From contig CP127080.1 of NCBI GenBank assembly GCA_030252795.1, positions 756,501-820,500 on the forward strand: DNA of 64,000 bases, read 5' to 3'. The DNA is from Porticoccaceae bacterium LTM1. GTDB lineage: Bacteria; Pseudomonadota; Gammaproteobacteria; Pseudomonadales; Porticoccaceae. Of this stretch, positions 56,448 through 64,000 are shown in pieces. The notes below the pieces were generated by a model. It worked only from the letters and a program-made list of their open reading frames with translations, did no database searches and was not told where the DNA came from. Every line of letters starts with the position of its first letter. The first letter of the stretch is position 1. Position numbers and translations under genes: made by a program.

Positions 56448-57515
56448 ATGGGAATTTTCCAATTCTTTGATAAGCGACCAAAAGCCATGCTGGGGTTGGA
56501 TATTACTTCCTCCGCAGTGAAGCTCTTGGAGCTTAGCGGTACTCCGGGTCGTATGCGGGTTGAAAATTACCTCGTTCGGCCACTCCCTCCCAATACTGTC
56601 GTTGAAAAAAACATCACAGATGTGAATGTGTTGGCTGAAAGTATCAAGAAATTGATTAGTCAGTCACACAGTAAGGTTCGTGATGTGGCAGTTGCCGTAT
56701 CCGGTTCCTCGGTAATCACCAAGGTGATAGAGATGCCTGGTGGCCTGAGTGATCAGGGGATGGAAGCCAATATCTCCCTCGAGGCGGATCAGTACATACC
56801 GTACCCGCTGGATGAGGTAGCTATCGACTTCCAGGTGATTGGCAGCTCAACGACCAACCCGGATCAGGTAGACGTTCTGCTGGCAGCATGCCGTAAAGAG
56901 AATGTCGACCACCGTGTTGAAGCCCTGGAGCTTGCTGGACTTCACCCCAAGGTAGTGGACGTGGAAGTATACGCAGTTGAACGTGCTTTCGGTTTGATTG
57001 CCAACCAGATGGAAGAGTTTGGCAGCCAGATTGTTGCCATTGCTGATATCGGAGCCACGATGCTGACCCTCAGTGTGCTGGTGGATGGCAAAACCGTCTA
57101 CACTCGTGAGCAGCTGTTTGGTGGACGCCAGGTAACTGAAGAGATTCAGCGTCGGTACGGTCTGTCTGCAGAAGAAGCCGGTCAGGCGAAGAAAGAGGGT
57201 GGTTTACCTGAGGATTACCAATCGGAAATTCTCGATCCCTTCAAAGATGCACTGACTCAACAAATTTCCCGCTCCTTGCAGTTCTTCTTCTCATCAAGCG
57301 AGTACAACTATGTCGACCAGTTAGTTTTGGCTGGCGGTGTTGCTGCTATGGAAGGGCTGAGAGATGAGGTTGAAGAAAAACTTGGATTGCCGACTATTGT
57401 GGCCAATCCGTTTGCAGGAATGGCAGTTTCCAAGCAGGTGAATTCAGTTGCGCTGGCAAACGATGCTCCAGCAATGCTGGTAGCGGCAGGTCTGGCTTTG
57501 AGGAGTTTTGAATAA
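56448..57515 (+). CDS. pilM: Type IV pilus assembly ATPase-like protein PilM
   Basis: The 355-residue cytoplasmic actin-like protein forms the inner-membrane alignment complex and binds the N-terminus of PilN. Visible are MLGLDITSSAVKLLEL (phosphate-1 loop of the actin fold), AVSGSSVITKVIEMPGGLSD, VIADIGATMLTL-type ADIGATMLTLSVL (phosphate-2) and LVLAGGVAAMEGL (adenosine motif). First of a five-gene operon whose genes touch or overlap. Confidence 0.97.
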   Translation: MGIFQFFDKRPKAMLGLDITSSAVKLLELSGTPGRMRVENYLVRPLPPNTVVEKNITDVNVLAESIKKLISQSHSKVRDVAVAVSGSSVITKVIEMPGGLSDQGMEANISLEADQYIPYPLDEVAIDFQVIGSSTTNPDQVDVLLAACRKENVDHRVEALELAGLHPKVVDVEVYAVERAFGLIANQMEEFGSQIVAIADIGATMLTLSVLVDGKTVYTREQLFGGRQVTEEIQRRYGLSAEEAGQAKKEGGLPEDYQSEILDPFKDALTQQISRSLQFFFSSSEYNYVDQLVLAGGVAAMEGLRDEVEEKLGLPTIVANPFAGMAVSKQVNSVALANDAPAMLVAAGLALRSFE

Positions 57516-58099
57516 TGGCCCTCATTAACCTATTGCCCTGGCGTGAAGAGCATCGCCAGGAGAAAAAGAAAGAGTTCCTGAGTTTTCTGGCTGTTGTTTT
57601 GATTTTTGCCGGCCTCTGTTCAGGCGGATGGTGGCTCTTTGTGGATGGGCAGATAGTATCCCAGGAAGATCGAAACAGGATGCTTCAAGAAGACATCATG
57701 CTGCTGGACAAGGATCTCGCGAAAATTGCCGATCTCAAGAAAACCAAATCGGAATTTCTCGAGCGCATGGAGGTGATTCAGGGGTTGCAAGGCAACCGTT
57801 CTGAAATCGTCAAACTGTTTGATGAGTTGGCAAAAGCGATACCCGATGGCGTGTTTTTCACCGAGGTGACCCTGAATGGTTCAGTGCTCTCCATGAACGG
57901 TTACTCTGAATCCTATACTCGTGTCTCGGCATTGATGCGCAATCTTAATGAGTCTTACAAGTTCGACGCGCCGGATCTGGACAAAATGGAGGCTGATCGC
58001 CGACTTGGTGAGGACGGTCAGCGTTTCGAAATGAGAGCAAAGGTGGTCAAACCGGAAGGGCTTAATGGCGATGGCCAGAAAAAAGGAGGGCAGTCCTGA
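57515..58099 (+). CDS. pilN: Type IV pilus assembly protein PilN
   Basis: The 194-residue bitopic membrane protein begins with MALINLLPWREEHRQEKKK, the conserved INLLPWR peptide that inserts into PilM. One membrane helix (about 25-45), a coiled coil and a periplasmic ferredoxin-like domain follow. It overlaps pilM and pilO by one base. Confidence 0.97.
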   Translation: MALINLLPWREEHRQEKKKEFLSFLAVVLIFAGLCSGGWWLFVDGQIVSQEDRNRMLQEDIMLLDKDLAKIADLKKTKSEFLERMEVIQGLQGNRSEIVKLFDELAKAIPDGVFFTEVTLNGSVLSMNGYSESYTRVSALMRNLNESYKFDAPDLDKMEADRRLGEDGQRFEMRAKVVKPEGLNGDGQKKGGQS

Positions 58100-58743
58100 T
58101 GGCGAAGGAGAGCATTCTTGAAGAAATGAAAAACTTCGATACAGCTGAGCTCACTTTTGAAAACGTCGGTATCTGGCCAGCCGCCTACAAAGCTCTGGCA
58201 CTGCTTTTCGCTGCAGTCTTGGTGGTGGTAGGTGTGTATTTTGCACTTATCAAGGATATGAATATTTCTTTGGAGTCACTGAGGAATAAGGAGACTTCGC
58301 TGAAGCAGGAGCATCGCAAAAAAGCTTATGATGCGGCTAACCTGGCTGCACTTGAAGCACAGAAGGTTGAGCTGGAAGAGGCTTTCCAGGCACTGTTGGC
58401 ACAATTGCCTAAAGATGCGGAAGTGCCGGACCTGTTGATTGAGATTGATGAGATGGGACGACGGACCAGTGTCACGATGAAAACACTGGAGCTGGAACCA
58501 GAAAAAGCAGCTGACTATTTTGTTGAGTTGCCAATCAAAATTGAATCAGAAGGCGGTTATCACGATTTCGGATCTTTCATTGGTGGTGTGGCAGCTCTGC
58601 CGCGAATTGTTACCCTTCACGATTTCAAGATCCAACAAAAGAAAGATAGTGGCTTGCTCGACATGCAGATTCAGGCGAAAACATACCGCTACAAATCTGC
58701 AGATGACGAATTAGAAAGCAAAGGTCGGGGAGGCAAGAAGTGA
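58099..58743 (+). CDS. pilO: Type IV pilus assembly protein PilO
   Basis: The 214-residue bitopic protein has a short cytoplasmic N-terminus, a membrane helix (about 30-50), a periplasmic coiled coil (about 60-100) and a ferredoxin-like domain (LLIEIDEMGRRTSVTMKTLE onward). It dimerises with PilN and contacts PilP to align the inner-membrane motor with the PilQ channel. Its stop overlaps the pilP start. Confidence 0.96.
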   Translation: MAKESILEEMKNFDTAELTFENVGIWPAAYKALALLFAAVLVVVGVYFALIKDMNISLESLRNKETSLKQEHRKKAYDAANLAALEAQKVELEEAFQALLAQLPKDAEVPDLLIEIDEMGRRTSVTMKTLELEPEKAADYFVELPIKIESEGGYHDFGSFIGGVAALPRIVTLHDFKIQQKKDSGLLDMQIQAKTYRYKSADDELESKGRGGKK

Positions 58744-59273
58744 TGCAAATTCACAAAAGTTATGTGATTGCCCTGCCAATGGTTTTGATGTTGTCGGGTT
58801 GTCTGGGGAGTTCCCAGCATCGTGATCTTCATGCGTTTATGGAAGAATCACGTCAGCAAACAGGAGGTGAAATTGAGCCTCTGCCAACGCCCAAGCCCTA
58901 CACGACATTTGCCTATACGGTGAAAGGACGTAGCCCGTTTGAACAGCCAATCCCCTTGGCAAGTCAGCGCGAGTTGCTAGGCAAAAGCGCAGTCAAACCG
59001 GATGAAAATCGCAAGCGCGAATATTTGGAAGGGATTAATTTTGCTGAATTGAATATGGTCGGCACCCTTTCCAGGGATAACCAGATTTGGGCGCTGATTG
59101 ATGATGGTAATGGTGGTGTCCACCGAGTAAGGGTGGGTAACTATTTGGGTAAAAACCACGGCCAGATCAAATCAGTGTCAAGATCAGAAATTAAAGTCAT
59201 TGAAATCAGGCCGGACGGTCAGGGAGGATGGCTGGAAATGCCACGTACCTTGGCGTTGCGAGAGAAAGAATAA
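58743..59273 (+). CDS. pilP: Type IV pilus assembly lipoprotein PilP
   Basis: The ~176-residue lipoprotein has a lipobox LMLSGC (acylated Cys about 20), a disordered linker (LPTPKPYTTF) that binds PilN/PilO, and a C-terminal beta domain (NMVGTLSRDNQIWALIDDG, VRVGNYLGKNHGQI) that docks on PilQ. ATG 58743 is preferred (GGAGG nine bases upstream). It is 19 bases before pilQ. Confidence 0.96.
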   Translation: MQIHKSYVIALPMVLMLSGCLGSSQHRDLHAFMEESRQQTGGEIEPLPTPKPYTTFAYTVKGRSPFEQPIPLASQRELLGKSAVKPDENRKREYLEGINFAELNMVGTLSRDNQIWALIDDGNGGVHRVRVGNYLGKNHGQIKSVSRSEIKVIEIRPDGQGGWLEMPRTLALREKE

Positions 59274-59292
59274 CCAGGTTGGGGATTGTGGA

Positions 59293-61425
59293 ATGAAAGG
59301 GTTTATTAATAGAACGATCTTCGCGCTTTTGGGTGCTATGGCTATGTCGGCTATGGCAGATACTGTAAAGCTTGAAAATATTGAATTTGCTGCCCTGTCG
59401 GGCGACCGTTTTCAGGTGCTCGCCACCTTTTCGGATACTCCGCCTGAGCCAACCGGGTATACCATAGACAATCCAGCACGAATTGTTATTGATATGCCGG
59501 GAGTTGAGAGTGCGTTGGATGAGAAAAAACACGCACTGTCATTCGAGAATGCGCGCAGTGCTGTGGTACTTACTGCAGGCGACAAAACTCGCATGATTCT
59601 CAATATGGTCACTATGGCTAATTACTCGACCAGAGTGGATGGTAATAAACTGATCGTGGATGTTGGTTCTTCTGCAGGCGGGTCTATGGTAGCCCAGTCT
59701 GATACAAGTGAAGACAATGTTCACTCAATGCCTGCTTCGAGCGGCGGTGCCTCTATTGAAAATGTTGATTTTCGTCGCGGTGAAAATGGTCAGGGTCTTA
59801 TTACGATCGACCTTTCTGACCCCAGCGTTAATGTCGACATCAACCGTATTGGCAATTCAGTAACTCTGGATTTTTATCGTACAGCGCTTCCTGAAAGCCT
59901 TGATCGTCGACTGGATGTTGTAGATTTTGCAACTCCGGTTCGCACCATTGATACCAGTGCCAAAGGCGCCAACACCACCATTGCTATTGAGGCCATGGGG
60001 GAGTATGACTATCTGGCTTATCAGGCTGATAACCAGTATGTAGTGAGTATCAAGCCTCTGACTCAACAGGAACTGGAAGAGAAAAAGTCCAAGTTTGCTT
60101 TTACCGGTGAAAAGCTGTCCCTGAATATGCAGGATATTCCGGTCCGCTCTGTACTGCAGGTTATTGCTGACTTTACCAAACTGAACCTGGTTGCCAGTGA
60201 CACGGTAAGTGGAAGCATCACCCTGCGTCTTGAAAATGTGCCTTGGGATCAGGCTCTGGACATTATCCTGAAGGCCAAGGGCCTGGATAAGCGTCAGGAA
60301 GGCAATGTGATTATGGTCGCCCCTGCGGAAGAAATTGCTGAGCAGGAGCGTCTGCAGGTCGAGGCCAATAAGCAGTTGCAGGAACTGGCACCTTTGCGCA
60401 CCGAGTTCGTTAGGATTCGTTACGCGGATGCTCGAGAGTTGTTTGACCTGTTTGTTACCGAAGAGGGTGAAGGCGGTGGCAGTCGCGGTTCCGATGACCG
60501 CAATGCAACCTCCAGTATTTTGTCAGTGCGTGGCTCAGCCATTGTTGATGAGCGCACTAATACAATTATCCTGACGGACACTGAAGAAAAAATTGCTGAT
60601 TTTCGACGTTTGATCAAAGAGATTGATATTCCGATCAAGCAGGTAGTTATCGAGTCCAGAATTGTTATCGCCAATACCGACTTTCGCGAAGAGCTGGGTG
60701 TGAAGTGGGGCTTTATATCTAATGGCAGTGTGAATGGTAACTCTTTGGTTGGTACCGGGCGTCGTGATGGCTTTACGGAAGAGGGCGGTGTACTTGGTAA
60801 TGATGACAACACCATCGACATCAACAGCATCCTGGCCGCAGACCTGGGGGTTACCAACCCAACCAGTAGCCTTGCATTGGCTTATATCACGGATAATTAC
60901 TTCCTGGATATGGAGCTCAGTGCTCTGGAAGATGCCGGTCGCGGTGAGATTGTCTCTCAACCTAAAGTGATTACAGGTGACAAGCAGGAAGCAATTATCC
61001 AGACTGGTACAGAGATTCCTTATCTTGAGGCATCTTCGAGTGGTGCTGCCAGCATCTCGTTCCGGGAAGCGGTACTTAAGCTTGAAGTAAAACCTCAGAT
61101 CACACCGGACAACAGAATCATTATGAATCTGTTCATCACACAAGATTCTCTTGGTGAAGAAGTTGCCCTGCTGGGAAGCAGTGTACCGACTATTGATCTG
61201 ACCCGTATTCAGACCCAGGCCCTGGTTGGTAATGGCCAAACCATGGTTCTTGGCGGTATCTTCCAGGTGCAGGAGCTGGAGCGTACTGAAAAAGTACCTC
61301 TGCTGGGCGATATTCCGTTTGTTGGACGACTGTTCCGTAACGATGTGGAAAACTACCAAAAACGCGAAATTCTGATCTTCATTACACCGAAGATCATCAC
61401 GGATCAGCTGCTCGATACCAATTAA
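59293..61425 (+). CDS. pilQ: Type IV pilus secretin PilQ
   Basis: The 710-residue outer-membrane secretin starts at ATG 59293 with a signal peptide (MKGFINRTIFALLGAMAMSAMA). Two AMIN domains (about 25-130 and 150-265) bind peptidoglycan. An N0/STN domain (LSLNMQDIPVRSVLQVIADF), an N1 domain (RIRYADARELFDLFV) and the secretin domain with the VPLLGDIPFVGRLFR signature follow. It forms the ring through which the pilus passes. The upstream open frame overlapping pilP was discarded as out of frame with the family start. Confidence 0.97.
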   Translation: MKGFINRTIFALLGAMAMSAMADTVKLENIEFAALSGDRFQVLATFSDTPPEPTGYTIDNPARIVIDMPGVESALDEKKHALSFENARSAVVLTAGDKTRMILNMVTMANYSTRVDGNKLIVDVGSSAGGSMVAQSDTSEDNVHSMPASSGGASIENVDFRRGENGQGLITIDLSDPSVNVDINRIGNSVTLDFYRTALPESLDRRLDVVDFATPVRTIDTSAKGANTTIAIEAMGEYDYLAYQADNQYVVSIKPLTQQELEEKKSKFAFTGEKLSLNMQDIPVRSVLQVIADFTKLNLVASDTVSGSITLRLENVPWDQALDIILKAKGLDKRQEGNVIMVAPAEEIAEQERLQVEANKQLQELAPLRTEFVRIRYADARELFDLFVTEEGEGGGSRGSDDRNATSSILSVRGSAIVDERTNTIILTDTEEKIADFRRLIKEIDIPIKQVVIESRIVIANTDFREELGVKWGFISNGSVNGNSLVGTGRRDGFTEEGGVLGNDDNTIDINSILAADLGVTNPTSSLALAYITDNYFLDMELSALEDAGRGEIVSQPKVITGDKQEAIIQTGTEIPYLEASSSGAASISFREAVLKLEVKPQITPDNRIIMNLFITQDSLGEEVALLGSSVPTIDLTRIQTQALVGNGQTMVLGGIFQVQELERTEKVPLLGDIPFVGRLFRNDVENYQKREILIFITPKIITDQLLDTN

Positions 61426-61443
61426 TCAGCAGTCAGATCCCTC

Positions 61444-61478
61444 AAAAGGCCGGTGAATTATTTCACCGGCCTTTTTCT
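61444..61478 (+). terminator. Terminator of the pil operon
   Basis: A perfect 13-bp stem (AAAGGCCGGTGAA / TTCACCGGCCTTT) with loop TTAT, followed by TTCTTTG, lies 20 bases past pilQ. It separates pilQ from aroK. Confidence 0.85.
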
Positions 61479-61541
61479 TTGCTTGCGAAGCTTGCAGCCC
61501 GCTGTTACTTTTCCCGACTGAAAGAGATGTGTAATAGCGAA

Positions 61542-62066
61542 ATGAAATACTCGAAAAATATTTACCTGATAGGGCCGATGGGCACTGGCAAGACCACAAT
61601 TGGCAAAAAACTGGCTGAATACCTGGATCTTCCTTTTCTCGATCTTGACCACGAGATTGAAGATCGCTCTGGGGCTGAAGTTGCATGGATCTTTGAAAAA
61701 GAGGGCGAAGTCGGATTTCGTCAGAGAGAAACTGCAATGTTGGACGAGATAACCCAAAAGCAGGGTGTTGTTCTCGCTACTGGCGGGGGTGCTGTTCTGG
61801 CACCAGAAAATAGACAAATGTTAAAGGGCCGGGGGTTGGTTGTTTACCTGAGTTCAACCTTGGAACAGTTGGTTGAGAGAACCCGCCGCGACAAAAAAAG
61901 GCCGCTTCTTCAGGTGGATAACCCAGGTGAGGTGTTGAGAGCGATGTTGATGGCTCGAGATCCCCTCTATCGAGAAGTGGCTGACATCATTGTGAGTGCC
62001 CGCAGTAATCGACCGGAAAAAGCAGCTAAAGACCTGGCGGAGCAGTTAGAGCCATATCTAGCCTGA
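61542..62066 (+). CDS. aroK: Shikimate kinase
   Basis: AroK phosphorylates shikimate at the 3-OH. The 174 residues include Walker A GPMGTGKTTIGKKLA, DLDHEIEDRSG (shikimate Asp), GFRQRE, ATGGGAVL and the lid KKRPLLQVDN. ATG 61542 gives the family length; an ATG five codons earlier is possible. The pilQ-aroK-aroB order is conserved, but a MITE now sits between aroK and aroB. Confidence 0.97.
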   Translation: MKYSKNIYLIGPMGTGKTTIGKKLAEYLDLPFLDLDHEIEDRSGAEVAWIFEKEGEVGFRQRETAMLDEITQKQGVVLATGGGAVLAPENRQMLKGRGLVVYLSSTLEQLVERTRRDKKRPLLQVDNPGEVLRAMLMARDPLYREVADIIVSARSNRPEKAAKDLAEQLEPYLA

Positions 62067-62068
62067 GT

Positions 62069-62338
62069 TAGGGCCTGTCGACACTAATTGACTATTTGCT
62101 GCTGAAGGTCATTTTTTGGGCCAGCAAGGCAGAAGGAGTGCAGTGTAGTTATTCTACATAAGCGACTGATAACGCTGCTGGCCGAAAAAATGGCCACAGC
62201 CCTACGGGTTGAGGCTAAAAAAATGCCACTCTGCGTTATTCGTAGTTTATTTGGAATGACCAAACTGCTCTCCTCATGCCTTGATTGGCGCTTTTTTAGT
62301 CTCAACAGCAAGTAATCAATTAGTGTCGACAGGCCCTA
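62069..62338. mobile_element. 270-bp foldback MITE with 23-bp terminal inverted repeats
   Basis: The ends TAGGGCCTGTCGACACTAAT... (62069-62091) and their exact inverse (62316-62338) match over 23 bases and begin and end with TA. The interior continues as an imperfect palindrome: GCCAGCAAGGCAGAAGGAG...AACGC on the left mirrors GCCAATCAAGGCATGAGGAG...AACGC on the right, so the whole unit could fold back. No coding potential. It starts two bases after the aroK stop. TA ends suggest mobilisation by an IS630/Tc1-type transposase; this is inference. Confidence 0.8.
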
Positions 62339-62430
62339 GTCGGGATCAAGTGTGATTTAGCCCTTCATGGACCTCTGGTGTGGTAAAGTTGCGCTTTTGT
62401 TGAATCGACCTTATACCTCCAGAGTTTGTC

Positions 62431-63510
62431 ATGCATACCTTAAACGTTGAACTTGGTGATCGCAGTTACCCGATCCAGATCGGACGCGGCTTGTTATCCA
62501 GTAAGGAAAGCTATGCTCCATTTGTACGTGGTAACAGGGTTTGTATAGTCAGCAATGAGACCGTTGCTCCGCTATACCTTTCCCAAGTAAAGGCTGCATT
62601 GACGGATTATCAGGTTGATGAGGTTATTTTGCCGGATGGCGAGCAATTCAAAAACCTGGATACGTTAAATCGTATCTTTACCGAGCTGCTGGAAAAGAAA
62701 CACAACCGCCAAACTACTCTGATAGCACTTGGTGGTGGTGTAGTCGGTGACATGACTGGGTTTGCCGCTGCCTGCTATCAGCGCGGTGTGGATTTTATCC
62801 AGGTGCCTACTACTCTTCTGGCGCAAGTTGATTCGTCAGTGGGGGGGAAGACAGCCGTCAATCACCCGATCGGCAAAAATATGATTGGTGCCTTTTACCA
62901 GCCCAAGGCCGTAATTGCCGATACCGATACATTGGGAACGTTACCTGAACGCGAGTTGCGTGCCGGTTTGGCGGAAGTCATCAAATATGGGTTGATACAT
63001 GATGGCCCGTTCTTTGACTGGCTGGAAGCGAATATCGAATCCCTGTTAGAAAGGCAGCCTGAGCAACTGGCAGAGGCTATTGCACGCTGCTGTGAGAACA
63101 AGGCTCGAATTGTGGCTTTGGATGAGCGTGAGTCGGGAATTCGTGCCCTTCTCAATTTGGGCCACACATTTGGTCATGCAATAGAGGCAGCGCAACAGTA
63201 CAAAGAGTGGCTACACGGTGAAGCGGTAGCTGCGGGTATGGTGATGGCTGCCGATTTGTCTGTGAGGCTTCAACAGCTGTCTTCGGACGCCTTTAAGAGA
63301 ATACACACACTTCTGGCACGTTGTTCTCTTCCTGTTGCGGCGCCCAAGGCTATTTCCCCGGAGCTAATGCTCGAATTGATGTCGGTAGATAAAAAGGCCT
63401 CGGACGAAGGGCTCAAGCTGGTATTGTTGCGTAGTATTGGCTCTGCTGAAGTGACTGCAAAATACCCCGCCGAATTATTGCGTGAAACCCTGAATGCGGT
63501 TCGCGCCTGA
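62431..63510 (+). CDS. aroB: 3-dehydroquinate synthase
   Basis: AroB cyclises DAHP to 3-dehydroquinate, using NAD and a divalent metal. The 359 residues show [31 protein letters not shown] (NAD-binding Gly-rich turn), [30 protein letters not shown] and metal ligands in [11 protein letters not shown] and HGEAVAAGM. The gene is intact. With a MITE before it, its promoter must lie either in the ~90 bases upstream (62339-62430) or be read through the element. Confidence 0.97.
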   Translation: MHTLNVELGDRSYPIQIGRGLLSSKESYAPFVRGNRVCIVSNETVAPLYLSQVKAALTDYQVDEVILPDGEQFKNLDTLNRIFTELLEKKHNRQTTLIALGGGVVGDMTGFAAACYQRGVDFIQVPTTLLAQVDSSVGGKTAVNHPIGKNMIGAFYQPKAVIADTDTLGTLPERELRAGLAEVIKYGLIHDGPFFDWLEANIESLLERQPEQLAEAIARCCENKARIVALDERESGIRALLNLGHTFGHAIEAAQQYKEWLHGEAVAAGMVMAADLSVRLQQLSSDAFKRIHTLLARCSLPVAAPKAISPELMLELMSVDKKASDEGLKLVLLRSIGSAEVTAKYPAELLRETLNAVRA

Positions 63511-63529
63511 TTTTGAATCTGGACGAAAT

Positions 63530-64000
63530 ATGACTGAATTGAAAAATGATCGTTTCCTGCGCGCACTTTTGCGTGAGCCTGTAGATGTCACGCCGGTGTG
63601 GATGATGCGCCAAGCGGGTCGATATCTACCTGAATACCGCGCCACTCGCAGTCGCGCAGGCGATTTTATGTCGCTGTGCCAGTCTCCTGAGCTGGCGTGC
63701 GAAGTGACCCTGCAGCCACTGGAGCGTTACCCTCTGGACGCAGCCATTCTCTTTTCCGATATTCTGACCATTCCAGATGCAATGGGGCTCGGTCTTTATT
63801 TCGAGGCCGGTGAAGGGCCTCGTTTTCGCAAGCCGGTTCAGGATGCAAAAGCGATTGAAGCGCTTGAAGTAACCAATACAGAGCGTGATCTTGGCTACGT
63901 TACAGATGCGGTGTCTACAATTCGCCGGGAGTTGAATGGAAGGGTGCCCCTGATTGGTTTCTCTGGCAGTCCCTGGACCCTGGCCACCTACATGGTAGAA
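63530..64000 (+). CDS. hemE: Uroporphyrinogen decarboxylase, 3'-truncated by the window edge
   Basis: The frame from ATG 63530 to the window end (157 codons, no stop) reads [20 protein letters not shown], then [20 protein letters not shown], the HemE signature 1, and later [13 protein letters not shown] and [15 protein letters not shown]. HemE decarboxylates uroporphyrinogen III to coproporphyrinogen III. It lies 19 bases after aroB on the same strand, so the two may be co-transcribed; damX and gltBD, which lie between them in pseudomonads, are absent. Confidence 0.96.
   Translation, partial: MTELKNDRFLRALLREPVDVTPVWMMRQAGRYLPEYRATRSRAGDFMSLCQSPELACEVTLQPLERYPLDAAILFSDILTIPDAMGLGLYFEAGEGPRFRKPVQDAKAIEALEVTNTERDLGYVTDAVSTIRRELNGRVPLIGFSGSPWTLATYMVE

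Overview
The window reads as chromosomal DNA of a gammaproteobacterium, most like the Cellvibrionales/Pseudomonas-related marine lineages. This is inferred from gene order, not from a search. Supporting blocks: argH divergent from algZR-hemC-hemD-hemX-hemY; lptM-lysA-dapF-DUF484-xerC beside cyaY; rpsF-rpsR-DUF2232-rplI-dnaB; hslO-hslR-yrfG next to pckA; mrcA divergent from pilMNOPQ-aroK-aroB. Most of the window is housekeeping DNA of moderate GC. The left edge (1-2250) is visibly AT-richer.

Layout. 1-2245: the end of an APC-type permease, translationally coupled to an alpha-oxoamine-synthase-like PLP enzyme. 2407-10238: a small secreted protein, uvrA, a secreted two-lobed aspartyl protease, a radical SAM protein and a TlpA-like thiol-disulfide protein. 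10482-19185: an iron-starvation-type cell-surface signalling locus with an ECF sigma factor, a FecR-like anti-sigma factor, a TonB receptor with a signalling domain, and a second, nearly duplicate receptor without it. A truncated second sigma gene follows, buried against two IS3-type transposase remnants. The sigma gene and the second receptor share an upstream motif that looks like the sigma factor's own promoter. 19200-20883: an outer-membrane beta-barrel protein and an exported acidic protein with a Pro-Glu-Lys/Arg tail.

21117-28238: ribosomal protein operon, dnaB, panC and acs. 28435-40376: comM, ubiK, glnK, a minus-strand run from lptM down to a DUF523 gene, cyaY, a GGDEF/EAL protein and argH. 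40503-46579: algZR and the haem-synthesis operon. 46690-53745: SulP transporter, pckA, hslO, a DUF4124 gene, hslR, yrfG and cysQ. 53772-64000: mrcA, the type IV pilus assembly operon pilMNOPQ, aroK, aroB and the start of hemE.

The most interesting non-coding signal is a family of three structured palindromes (28272-28381, 48325-48434, 48462-48565). Each has an exactly 52-nt related core that folds into two hairpins with TCCN loops, and stem changes between copies are compensatory. Each core is flanked by 26-29-bp arms that are complementary within a copy but mostly different between copies. All three lie between convergent genes. Other mobile debris includes a 270-bp foldback MITE between aroK and aroB (62069-62338), a 188-bp element with 9-bp flanking direct repeats before acs (26004-26191), and a GTCGCAC-type inverted repeat before panC. 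I saw no tRNA, rRNA or CRISPR array.
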